A stretch of DNA of 64,000 nt from Steroidobacter agaridevorans. Its GTDB lineage: Bacteria > Pseudomonadota > Gammaproteobacteria > Steroidobacterales > Steroidobacteraceae. Numbering within the stretch: the stretch's first letter is position 1; every line of letters begins with the position of its first letter. This document shows positions 45,117 through 52,842 of this stretch, in pieces. The stretch covers positions 17,052 to 81,051 of the forward strand of contig NZ_BLJO01000004.1 in the NCBI RefSeq assembly GCF_009932555.1, in the 5' to 3' direction. Both the position numbers and the translations under genes were made by a program. The notes under the pieces were generated by a model that saw only the letters and a program-made list of their open reading frames with translations, searched no databases and had not been told where the DNA came from.

Positions 45117-46442
45117 ATGATCAAGCTAAGGAAGGTTGTGATCGTGTCGGCCATGGCCATGGGCATGGCAGGCTCGCCGCTGGCAACATGGGCCGCGGAG
45201 GCCGGGGCGGACGAACAGCAGCGCAAGCTGGAAGCGCGAGTCGAAGAACTGGAGCGACAACTGCGCGAGCTAACTCAAAAGACGTCGGGGGCACCCGCGA
45301 CGACGGCCACGGTCGACACGCCCACTGTCCAGGCCAAGCCCATCACGCCGAATGCCATTGCCGGGACCCGCTTTCTCTACAGCGGCTTCGTCAAGCTCGA
45401 TGCTCTGTGGTCCGACTATGAGGATGGCGAGATTGCCGACGGCAGCATCGGCCGCGATTTCTATCTACCATCGACCATCCCGGTCGGCGGCCTGGGCGAG
45501 GGTGTGGATTTCGATTCTCACATCAAACAGTCGCGTTTCATCTTCGGCACCGACACGGACCTGGCCGGCGGCGGACTGTTGTCGTCGCGACTGGAAGTGG
45601 ACCTGTACGGCTCGGCGCTCGGCGATGAGCGGGCCACGAACACCTACGGCGTGCAGGTCCGGCACGCATACATTCAATACGGCCGGTGGCTGGTGGGCCA
45701 GACGTGGAGCAACTTCATGGATGCGACCACGTTGCCGGAGACGGCGGACTTCATCGGCCCGACCGACGGCACGGTCTTCGTGCGCGAGCCGATGGTTCGA
45801 TACACGCTCGGCAACTGGTCGTTCTCGGCGGAGAATCCCGAGACCACCATTACTCCGTTCGGCGGCGGCACGCGCATCGCTTCGGATGACAACAATATTC
45901 CCGATCTCACGGCGGCCTACACTTGGAAGCTCGGCCATGGAACGCTGCGTGCGGCGGCGCTGGTGCGTCAGTTGAAATATGAAACGACCGGCGTCGGCGC
46001 CGTGAACGACTCGACCCAGGGCGCGGCCTTGTCGCTGGCCGGCAAGATCAACTTCGGCAAGCACGATCTGCGCTTTGCCATCACCGGCGGCGACGGGCTC
46101 GGCCGCTACGTCGGCGTCAATTTTGCAAACGATGCCGTGTTGACGGCGGCGGGAGAATTGGAAACGATCTCGGGCTGGGCGGCATTCGCCGCCTGGCGCC
46201 AGGTCTGGAACGATCGGCTGCGCAGCACCTTGATGTTGTCGGCGTCGGATTACGACAACGATGCGCGGCTGACCGGCGGCAACGCCAACAAGTCGAGCTG
46301 GTCCTGGGCCTTCAATACTTTTTATTCGCCGCTGGCGAAGCTCGATCTCGGTGTCGAGCTGCGCATCGCCGAGCGGGAGATCGAGAGCGGGGCGAGCGGT
46401 TCGATGCGCCGCCTGCACGCAGTCGCCCGCTATTCATTCTAG
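45117..46442 (+). CDS. DcaP-like trimeric outer-membrane porin
   Basis: Predicted 441 residues. A signal peptide (VVIVSAMAMGMAGSPLATWA) is followed by a coiled-coil periplasmic segment (QQRKLEARVEELERQLRELTQ), then a 16-strand-type barrel of alternating hydrophobic strands ending in a terminal Phe (VARYSF), the usual assembly signal. The coiled coil plus barrel layout and GFVKLDALWSDYEDG block match the DcaP porins, which admit dicarboxylates and other anions. The ATG at 45117 has AGGGGACGG upstream. It is followed 43 bp later by an MHS transporter, suggesting an uptake pair. Confidence 0.88.
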   Translation: MIKLRKVVIVSAMAMGMAGSPLATWAAEAGADEQQRKLEARVEELERQLRELTQKTSGAPATTATVDTPTVQAKPITPNAIAGTRFLYSGFVKLDALWSDYEDGEIADGSIGRDFYLPSTIPVGGLGEGVDFDSHIKQSRFIFGTDTDLAGGGLLSSRLEVDLYGSALGDERATNTYGVQVRHAYIQYGRWLVGQTWSNFMDATTLPETADFIGPTDGTVFVREPMVRYTLGNWSFSAENPETTITPFGGGTRIASDDNNIPDLTAAYTWKLGHGTLRAAALVRQLKYETTGVGAVNDSTQGAALSLAGKINFGKHDLRFAITGGDGLGRYVGVNFANDAVLTAAGELETISGWAAFAAWRQVWNDRLRSTLMLSASDYDNDARLTGGNANKSSWSWAFNTFYSPLAKLDLGVELRIAEREIESGASGSMRRLHAVARYSF

Positions 46443-46485
46443 AAAGTATTCATTCTGAAACGCTAAGTTCGGGCAGGGGAGAATC

Positions 46486-48159
46486 ATGGCCACCACACCA
46501 CAGACGCTGTCGCACTCAACTGCGGGAGGCATCGACGGATCGCACCGGCGCGTGATTTTTGCGTCCTCGCTCGGCACCGTGTTCGAATGGTACGACTTCT
46601 ATCTGTATGGCTCGTTGTCGGCCATCATTTCCAAGCAGTTCTTCTCCGGCGTCAATGAAACCACCGGTTTCATTTTCGCGCTGCTGGCGTTCGCCGCGGG
46701 CTTCTTCGTGCGGCCGTTCGGCGCGCTGGTGTTCGGCCGGCTCGGCGACCTGATCGGTCGCAAGCACACCTTTCTCATCACCATCGTGATCATGGGCGCG
46801 TCGACCGCCATCGTCGGCATGTTGCCCAGTTATGCGGCCATCGGGGTCGCGGCGCCGATCGTTCTGATCGGCTTGCGCTTGTTACAAGGCCTCGCGCTCG
46901 GTGGCGAGTATGGCGGTGCGGCCACGTACGTCGCCGAGCATGCGCCCGACGGCAAGCGCGGCTTGTACACGAGCTGGATCCAAACCACGGCGACCCTGGG
47001 TTTGTTTCTATCGCTGCTGGTCATTCTGATCTGTCGCGTCACGCTCGGCGATCAGTTCGAGGTGTGGGGCTGGCGCATTCCGTTCCTGATCTCGATCGTG
47101 CTGCTCGGCATCTCGGTGTACATCCGGCTGCAGCTGCAGGAGTCGCCGGCGTTCCTGGAGATCAAGAACGAGGGCAAGCTGTCGACCGCGCCGCTCACCG
47201 AAGCGTTCGGCAATTGGAAGAACCTGAAGATCGTGCTGCTGGCGCTGTTCGGCGCAACGGCGGGCCAGGCGGTGGTCTGGTACGGCGGCCAGTTCTACGC
47301 GCTGTTCTTCCTGGAGAAGATCCTGCAGGTCGATGCCAAGGCCGCGAATCTCATCATCGCTGCCGCCTTGGTGATCGGCACGCCGTTCTTCGTGGTGTTC
47401 GGCGCGTTGTCGGATCGCATCGGTCGCAAGTCCATCATCATGGCGGGTTGTGTCCTCGCGGCCGTCACTTATTTCCCGGTGTTCAAGGGGCTGACGCACT
47501 TCGCCAACCCGGCGCTGGAGCGTGCGGTTGCGACTGCTCCGGTGACGGTGATCGCCGACCCCGCGGATTGTTCGTTCCAGTTCGATCCGGTCGGCAAGAA
47601 GGCGTTCACACAGTCGTGCGACGTGGTCAAGTCGTCGCTCGCGAAGGCGGGCGTGCCGTACGACAACGAGGCGGCGCCCGCCGGATCGGTGGCCCGCGTG
47701 CGCATCGGCAATGGCGACGGGGCGGTGCTGCTCGACTCCTTCCCCGGCAACACGCTGGGCAAAGCTGAATTCAAGACCGCCAACGACAGCTTCAGTGCGC
47801 AGCTGAAGGGTGCGCTGACGCAGGCGGGCTATCCGGCCAAGGCCAACATGGCCGAAGTGAATTACCCGATGGTGATCGCGCTATGCACGTACCTGGTCAT
47901 CCTGGTGACCATGGTGTACGGGCCGATCGCGGCCTGGCTGGTGGAGCTGTTCCCGACCCGCATCCGCTACACCTCCATGTCGCTGCCTTATCACATCGGC
48001 AATGGCTGGTTCGGCGGCTTCCTGCCGGTCACCTCGTTCGCCATCGTGGCGGCCACCGGCAACATCTATAACGGCCTGTGGTACCCCATCGTGGTGGCGG
48101 TGATGACGGCGATTATCGGCACGCTGTTCCTGAGGGAGACCAAGGATCGGGGCTTGTGA
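46486..48159 (+). CDS. MHS family MFS transporter with a large periplasmic insert
   Basis: The protein has 557 residues. The metabolite:H+ symporter opening GTVFEWYDFYLYGSL and motif A GRLGDLIGRKHTF are intact, and a second motif (GALSDRIGRKSIIM) follows the mid loop. Unlike the usual 430-residue MHS carriers, about 120 residues (about 338-458, with two Cys in ADCSFQF and FTQSCDV) are inserted between helices 9 and 10 and should lie outside the inner membrane. Substrates of the family are carboxylates, proline/betaine and shikimate. The DcaP-like porin upstream supports a carboxylate-type substrate. Confidence 0.88.
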   Translation: MATTPQTLSHSTAGGIDGSHRRVIFASSLGTVFEWYDFYLYGSLSAIISKQFFSGVNETTGFIFALLAFAAGFFVRPFGALVFGRLGDLIGRKHTFLITIVIMGASTAIVGMLPSYAAIGVAAPIVLIGLRLLQGLALGGEYGGAATYVAEHAPDGKRGLYTSWIQTTATLGLFLSLLVILICRVTLGDQFEVWGWRIPFLISIVLLGISVYIRLQLQESPAFLEIKNEGKLSTAPLTEAFGNWKNLKIVLLALFGATAGQAVVWYGGQFYALFFLEKILQVDAKAANLIIAAALVIGTPFFVVFGALSDRIGRKSIIMAGCVLAAVTYFPVFKGLTHFANPALERAVATAPVTVIADPADCSFQFDPVGKKAFTQSCDVVKSSLAKAGVPYDNEAAPAGSVARVRIGNGDGAVLLDSFPGNTLGKAEFKTANDSFSAQLKGALTQAGYPAKANMAEVNYPMVIALCTYLVILVTMVYGPIAAWLVELFPTRIRYTSMSLPYHIGNGWFGGFLPVTSFAIVAATGNIYNGLWYPIVVAVMTAIIGTLFLRETKDRGL

Positions 48160-48202
48160 GACAATAGCTGCACATACATCCCGTATTCAGTTTGATCGGG
48201 TA

Positions 48203-48233
48203 GCATCGCGCGTTCCTCGAGAGCGCGCGATGC
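48203..48233 (+). promoter_or_regulatory. GC-rich leader hairpin before the lipoprotein gene
   Basis: GCATCGCGCG (48203-48212) and CGCGCGATGC (48224-48233) are exact complements around an 11-base loop. It covers the ATG at 48230, which supports the downstream GTG at 48254 as the start. It may be a terminator of the MHS gene (no U-tract) or a leader structure. Confidence 0.5.
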
Positions 48234-48253
48234 GCCTGTTTTTGGGAGAGAAA

Positions 48254-49879
48254 GTGCACTATCTACCCGGTGCCCGCCGCGTAGCAGGCTGGTTGTTGTT
48301 CGGATTGCTGGCCGGCTGTGGCGGCGGCGGTGGGGGCGATGACGCCGCCCCGGTCCAAATCTCCACTGATGCGATTACCTTCAGCGCGGCCGGCCCGAGT
48401 GCCGACGTGCCTGCCGCGCAGACCTTTACGGCGACTTTCGGCGATGACGTCGTGCAGTTGTCCGTGATCCACAGCGGCGATGCCATCGCCTCGACCAGTT
48501 CGGTCCTGAACGGCCGCTCCGCGCAGATCACCGTCGTGCCGGCAAGCCCGACTTCCGTCGGCCCGGGCGCGTTCGTCGGTGCGGTGGCGGTGACGGGCTA
48601 CACGTGCGCCGACTCGACCTGCAGCCGGATGGCCGCGGGCAGCACGGCCACGCTTCCCGTCAGCTATCAGGTATCGCCGGTGCTGCTGAGCGTCGCGCCC
48701 TATGTGGAGACTGCGGGAGTCAGCGACACGGTCATCGTTCGCGGCCAGGGTTTGCGGGCGTTCAATATCAGCGGCGTGAGGTTCGGCGATACGGCTGCAA
48801 CCACCTTCACCGTGAACACTGCCGGCACCGAGCTGAGCGCCACGCATCCGGCACTGGCCGCGGGCTCGTACGTCATTCATCTCGATTCGACCAACCACAC
48901 CGGCGAGATTCCCTCGAACGTTACGCTGAAAGTGGTCGACCCGGTCGCATACGCCGCGACGACACTGGATCATCTGCCGTCGACCACCGCCGTGCGCTCG
49001 CTGGTCTATGACTTCGAACGGCAGGCGTTGATCACCGTGAGCGACGCTGCGGGTGGCTCCATCGCTCGTTATCAGTATGCGAACGGCGCCTGGAGCGCGC
49101 CAACTCAAGCGGCGAGCAGCTTCCTCGATGCCGCGCTGTCTGCCGACGGCACTCAGTTGTTTGCTATCAGTCAAACCAATCTCGCGGCACTCGACGCGGT
49201 GGCGCTGACATGGGGCAACAGTGTCGCGGCGCCCTCGTTGGCGACCAATTCGTTCCTGAAGAACATCGTTGTGGGCTACGACAATCGTGCGCTGATCACA
49301 ACCAGTCTCACCACCAGCGGCTCGACGCAGGGCTATATCTACGATCCGCCCACCGGCGTCATCGGGCTGAACGGCACCGGGCTCAACAATGCGACGCCCA
49401 CCATGTCCTCGAGCGGCGCCGCCGCCGTCGTGAGCCAGGGCGATGCCACGTTGACCAGCGATGTGCCGGTTTATGTCTACGCGGCCGCGGGAAACGCGCT
49501 GAGCGCGAGTGCGGTGTCGTTGCGACAAAACGCGGTGGCGCCGGCGGTGAATCGCTCGATCACCCGCGTCGTGCTGAACGGCACGAAGGTTTACGACGGC
49601 AGTTTCGCATTGCTCGGCACGCTGCCGGACACCACGGCCGCGGTTGTTTTCAAATCCGATGGCACGCGTGCGTACGCGTATGACACCGCGGCCGCCGGTA
49701 TCCTCGTCTATGACACCAGTGTCGATCGCGATGAAGCAGCCTACGCCGCGCTGGGTGCGGCCACGCCGCTCGCGGCCGATCCAGGCGCGGGTGTCCGGAT
49801 GATCATCACGCCCGATAACGGCACCTTGTTCGTTGCTGGTGCCGCGCGCATCCTCGTGCAGCCCACGCCGGCCCTGTGA
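48254..49879 (+). CDS. Surface-type lipoprotein with IPT/TIG and beta-propeller-like region
   Basis: Predicted 541 residues. The GTG at 48254 has GGGAGAG 3 bases upstream and gives a compact lipoprotein signal ending LLAGC, with the lipid-modified Cys followed by GGGGGGDD, which is typical of outer-membrane-sorted lipoproteins. About residues 145-230 resemble an IPT/TIG immunoglobulin-like domain (VSDTVIVRGQGLRAFNISGVRFG). The remainder has repeats with DG.../YD patterns suggesting a propeller. No enzyme motif is seen. The stop overlaps or directly precedes the start of a beta-barrel gene, implying a joint function at the cell surface. Confidence 0.75.
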   Translation: MHYLPGARRVAGWLLFGLLAGCGGGGGGDDAAPVQISTDAITFSAAGPSADVPAAQTFTATFGDDVVQLSVIHSGDAIASTSSVLNGRSAQITVVPASPTSVGPGAFVGAVAVTGYTCADSTCSRMAAGSTATLPVSYQVSPVLLSVAPYVETAGVSDTVIVRGQGLRAFNISGVRFGDTAATTFTVNTAGTELSATHPALAAGSYVIHLDSTNHTGEIPSNVTLKVVDPVAYAATTLDHLPSTTAVRSLVYDFERQALITVSDAAGGSIARYQYANGAWSAPTQAASSFLDAALSADGTQLFAISQTNLAALDAVALTWGNSVAAPSLATNSFLKNIVVGYDNRALITTSLTTSGSTQGYIYDPPTGVIGLNGTGLNNATPTMSSSGAAAVVSQGDATLTSDVPVYVYAAAGNALSASAVSLRQNAVAPAVNRSITRVVLNGTKVYDGSFALLGTLPDTTAAVVFKSDGTRAYAYDTAAAGILVYDTSVDRDEAAYAALGAATPLAADPGAGVRMIITPDNGTLFVAGAARILVQPTPAL

Positions 49880-49887
49880 GCACCTTC

Positions 49888-50700
49888 ATGAACTCACAAA
49901 AACTTTATCTCAGTGCTTCTCTGCTGGCGGCCCTGCAGCTCGCAAGTCACATCGCTGCGGCGGCGGAACCTGCGCAACGCGCGGTGCAGGCGACCAACTA
50001 TTCGCTCGGCTTGATCGCGAGCGACAGCGACACCAAGGACAGTACTTCGAACGGCACCTTCGGTCTCGGCGGCAGCGCCAACATGCCGATCGGCAATCTG
50101 TTCGGCGCATCCCTGGCAGGCAGCTACTCGCGGACCACCGCGCGCACCAGCGACGTGTTGTTCGACGTCGCTTCCCAGACGTCCTCGCGTCAGACCTGTC
50201 GATTCAACAATTCCGATGCGTCGTTGAGCGTGTTTGCCCGCAAGCCGACGCTCGGCCGGATCTCGGCGTCGTACGGCAAGGGCAATGTGAAGTCCGATTG
50301 CGGCGACGAGTCGGTGTTCGTTTCCACCGGCGACGACACCATGGGCATCGACTACTACAAGGTCGGCGCCGAAGCCTATCTGTGGGACTTCACGTTCGGC
50401 GCGGTGCATACCTCCACCGAGCCGGAAGATGGCGAGAAGCTCGAGTCGGATATTTTCAGCGCCAGCTGGTATCCGCTCGACAGCCTCAAGGTCACGCTGT
50501 CCGGCGGCGATCTGTACGACCAGGACACCTATGGCATCGAGATCGAGCATCAGCCCGAGTTCATGGGCAACTCGCTCGGCGTCGCGCTGGGCTACTCGGT
50601 GATCGATCGCGATCAGGAGATCGGCACCATCAATTTCAGCGTGGTGTTCCACTTCGGCACCAAGGTCGAGCTGAAGACGCGCGATCGGCAGTACCGGTAA
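49888..50700 (+). CDS. Outer-membrane beta-barrel-like protein, function unknown
   Basis: Predicted 270 residues. A signal peptide (LYLSASLLAALQLASHIAAAA) is followed by amphipathic strands with alternating aromatic and small residues (NYSLGLIAS, FGASLAGSYSRTTA, SLGVALGYSVI, INFSVVFHF). Two Cys residues (QTCRFN and SDCGDE) could form a disulfide in a loop. There is no C-terminal Phe, as 13 polar residues follow the last strand. A GTG at 49876 overlapping the lipoprotein stop by 4 bp (GTGA) is an alternative start. It is in an operon with the lipoprotein and the following GNAT gene (3-bp gap). Confidence 0.75.
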   Translation: MNSQKLYLSASLLAALQLASHIAAAAEPAQRAVQATNYSLGLIASDSDTKDSTSNGTFGLGGSANMPIGNLFGASLAGSYSRTTARTSDVLFDVASQTSSRQTCRFNNSDASLSVFARKPTLGRISASYGKGNVKSDCGDESVFVSTGDDTMGIDYYKVGAEAYLWDFTFGAVHTSTEPEDGEKLESDIFSASWYPLDSLKVTLSGGDLYDQDTYGIEIEHQPEFMGNSLGVALGYSVIDRDQEIGTINFSVVFHFGTKVELKTRDRQYR

Positions 50701-50703
50701 GTT

Positions 50704-51135
50704 ATGAGCGAACAATGGCTGTTCGAGCAGGACTCGATCGACTGGCAGGAGCTGTCGACCCTGTATCGGATCGCGCCATTGGGGGATAAGAGCGCCGAGC
50801 ATCTGCGGCTGGTGTTCGGCAACAGCCGCTTCAAATGTTTCGTGCTCGAGAATGGCAGGCTGATCGGCGCCGGCCGCGCGCTGGCCGATGGCCGCGATTG
50901 TTCCTACTTGTGCGACATCGTCGTTCATCCGCAGTATCAGGGCCGCGGGCTCGGCAAGGCGCTGGTCGCCAAGCTGACCGAGCTGTCGGCCGGCCATCGC
51001 AAGATCATTCTGTACGCGAATCCTGGCAAGGAAGGGTTCTACCGCAAGCTCGGCTTCCGCCGGATGCTGACCGCGATGGCGAAGTTCGACGACCAGCAGC
51101 GCGCGATCGATACGGGGTTGGTTGCCGACGAGTGA
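50704..51135 (+). CDS. GNAT family N-acetyltransferase
   Basis: The protein has 143 residues. The acetyl-CoA loop YQGRGLGKALVAKLTEL and the preceding strand YLCDIVVHP are typical; KIILYANPGKEGFYRKLGFRRM closes the fold. It resembles small-molecule acetyltransferases. It starts 3 bp after the barrel gene, so it may simply be read through with it. Confidence 0.88.
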   Translation: MSEQWLFEQDSIDWQELSTLYRIAPLGDKSAEHLRLVFGNSRFKCFVLENGRLIGAGRALADGRDCSYLCDIVVHPQYQGRGLGKALVAKLTELSAGHRKIILYANPGKEGFYRKLGFRRMLTAMAKFDDQQRAIDTGLVADE

Positions 51136-51178
51136 TCTTTGATCTGGCAGGCCGTGCGTTACTCGGGGAGTTGTCGCT

Positions 51179-52312
51179 ATGGTCACGCGTCGTTCCTTCA
51201 TGCGGCAGTTGGGAGTGGCGGGCGCCGCCGGCGTCTACTTCGGCGAGACGCTGATCGCCGGCCCCGCGCAGGCCGACGTGCGGGTGAAGCCTCCGGCCAA
51301 GGCGCCCTCCAAAGTCTGGCTGGACGCCAACGAGAATTCCGCCGGTCCGCCGGCCTCGGCCATCGAGGCCATGGTGCAGAACGCACCTCACGCCTGGCGC
51401 TATCACTTCGATGAATTCGGCGAGTTCGCGCGCCTGATCGCCGCGAGCGAACAGATTTCGCCGGCCCAGGTGCTGTTCGGCGTCGGCTCGAGCGAGGTCA
51501 TCGCCTCGGCGATCGGCGCATTCACCAGCGAGTCGAAGCCCATGATCACCGCTTCGCCCACCTACGACATCATCGTGCAGCTGGCTCGCGCGATGGGCAA
51601 AGCGGTCGTCGAGATTCCATTGACGGCGCCGCAGTGGTCCTACCCGGTGAAGCTCCTGGCGGAGGAGGCGAAGAAGGCGGGCGGCGGGATGATCTATCTG
51701 TGCAACCCCAACAACCCGACCGGCTCGATCACGTCAGTGGAGGACGTGCGCTGGCTGGTGGGCAACCTGCCGCCGGACACGGTGCTGTTGGTCGACGAGG
51801 CTTATCTGGAATTCGCCGATCCCGCCAAGGTCGAGAGCGCGATCAAGTACGTGCGCGAGGACAAGAGCGTCGTCGTCACGCGCACCTTCTCCAAGATCTA
51901 CGGGATGGCGGGGGTGCGCGCCGGCTTCGGTTGCGCGCGTCCGGATCTGATCTCGGCCATGAATCCCTTCATGGACAACGTGATTCCTTATCTCGGCGTG
52001 CGTGCGGCCATGGCGGCCTTGCAGGAAAAATCCACGCTGGTGCCGGAACGCCGCAAGAACAATGCACGGATTCGCACCGAGCTGTGCCAATGGCTGGAGC
52101 AGAACAAAGTGCGTTACATCCCGTCGCAAGCCAACTTCGTCATGATCGACGTGAAGCGCGACGTGCGCGAGTTCAGCAGCGCGATGTTTCGCGAGGGCGT
52201 GGCGGTGGGCCGTCCGTTTCCGCCGCTCAACACCATGCTTCGCGTGACCATCGGCAGTGCTGCCGACATGCAGCGCTTCCGCCAGGCGTTCTTGAAGGTG
52301 TATTCGGCTTGA
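51179..52312 (+). CDS. Tat-exported PLP-dependent aminotransferase (histidinol-phosphate aminotransferase-like)
   Basis: The protein has 377 residues. A twin-arginine signal (TRRSFMRQLGVAGAAGVYFGETLIAGPAQA, residues 3-32, given here as separate words TRRSFMRQLG and LIAGPAQA) precedes a complete fold type I aminotransferase. Conserved parts include LDANENSAGP, the NPNNPTGS Asn-Pro motif, VDEAYLEF, the Schiff-base Lys in TFSKIYGMAGVRAGF and the C-terminal Arg in LRVTIGS. The catalytic domain looks like HisC. Export of a PLP enzyme by Tat means that it acts, loaded with cofactor, in the periplasm. The partner amine is unknown; it is not in a his operon. Confidence 0.85.
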   Translation: MVTRRSFMRQLGVAGAAGVYFGETLIAGPAQADVRVKPPAKAPSKVWLDANENSAGPPASAIEAMVQNAPHAWRYHFDEFGEFARLIAASEQISPAQVLFGVGSSEVIASAIGAFTSESKPMITASPTYDIIVQLARAMGKAVVEIPLTAPQWSYPVKLLAEEAKKAGGGMIYLCNPNNPTGSITSVEDVRWLVGNLPPDTVLLVDEAYLEFADPAKVESAIKYVREDKSVVVTRTFSKIYGMAGVRAGFGCARPDLISAMNPFMDNVIPYLGVRAAMAALQEKSTLVPERRKNNARIRTELCQWLEQNKVRYIPSQANFVMIDVKRDVREFSSAMFREGVAVGRPFPPLNTMLRVTIGSAADMQRFRQAFLKVYSA

Positions 52313-52321
52313 GCTGCAGGC

Positions 52322-52687
52322 TCAGGCGTTCACGACTTTATCGACGGGCGTGAGCTCCACTGACGCCGGCGTCGCGACGCTGGATGCTTGTTGCCCCAGG
52401 CGCGGGATGGGCTCTTCGCCGTGAAATCGTTGAGCGGTGATCTCCAGCCAGCGCTCGATGTGCCGGCAGAACCGCTCGATGGCGCGGGTGCGATGGAAGA
52501 CCAGCCCCGTGCCTTCGTACATCTGCTCCTGCGCCGGCGAGACGTGATACCACCATTGCAGACGATCCAGCCGTTCGCCATCCATGTACGGCAACGTGAT
52601 CGAGAACCGACGGCCGTTGCGAGTCGGCTCGGTTTCAGCGAACGCAAAGTAATCCTCGAGCGCGCGCGGTAGTTCGATTTGCGGCAT
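52322..52687 (-). CDS. Hypothetical protein
   Basis: The protein has 121 residues and begins MPQIELPRALEDYFAF. It is rich in aromatic and charged residues (RLQWWYHVSPAQEQMYEG, FCRHIERWLEITAQRF), with no signal peptide, membrane helix or known motif, and it ends in a low-complexity Ala/Val/Pro tail. It is convergent with the aminotransferase gene and divergent from the CocE/NonD gene. I do not recognise a family. Confidence 0.6.
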   Translation of the reverse strand: MPQIELPRALEDYFAFAETEPTRNGRRFSITLPYMDGERLDRLQWWYHVSPAQEQMYEGTGLVFHRTRAIERFCRHIERWLEITAQRFHGEEPIPRLGQQASSVATPASVELTPVDKVVNA

Positions 52688-52842
52688 CCGGGCTAGGCGT
52701 ACGGGGGGAGACGTTTCCGATCATAGCGAGTGTCGCGATTTGCATCCACCTCGACATGCGATCGCAATCATGCATTGCCCGCGTATGACACCAGCCACTA
52801 AGCTCACGCGCTGCATCGTTTCCGTGCATAGGGAGAGACAAG

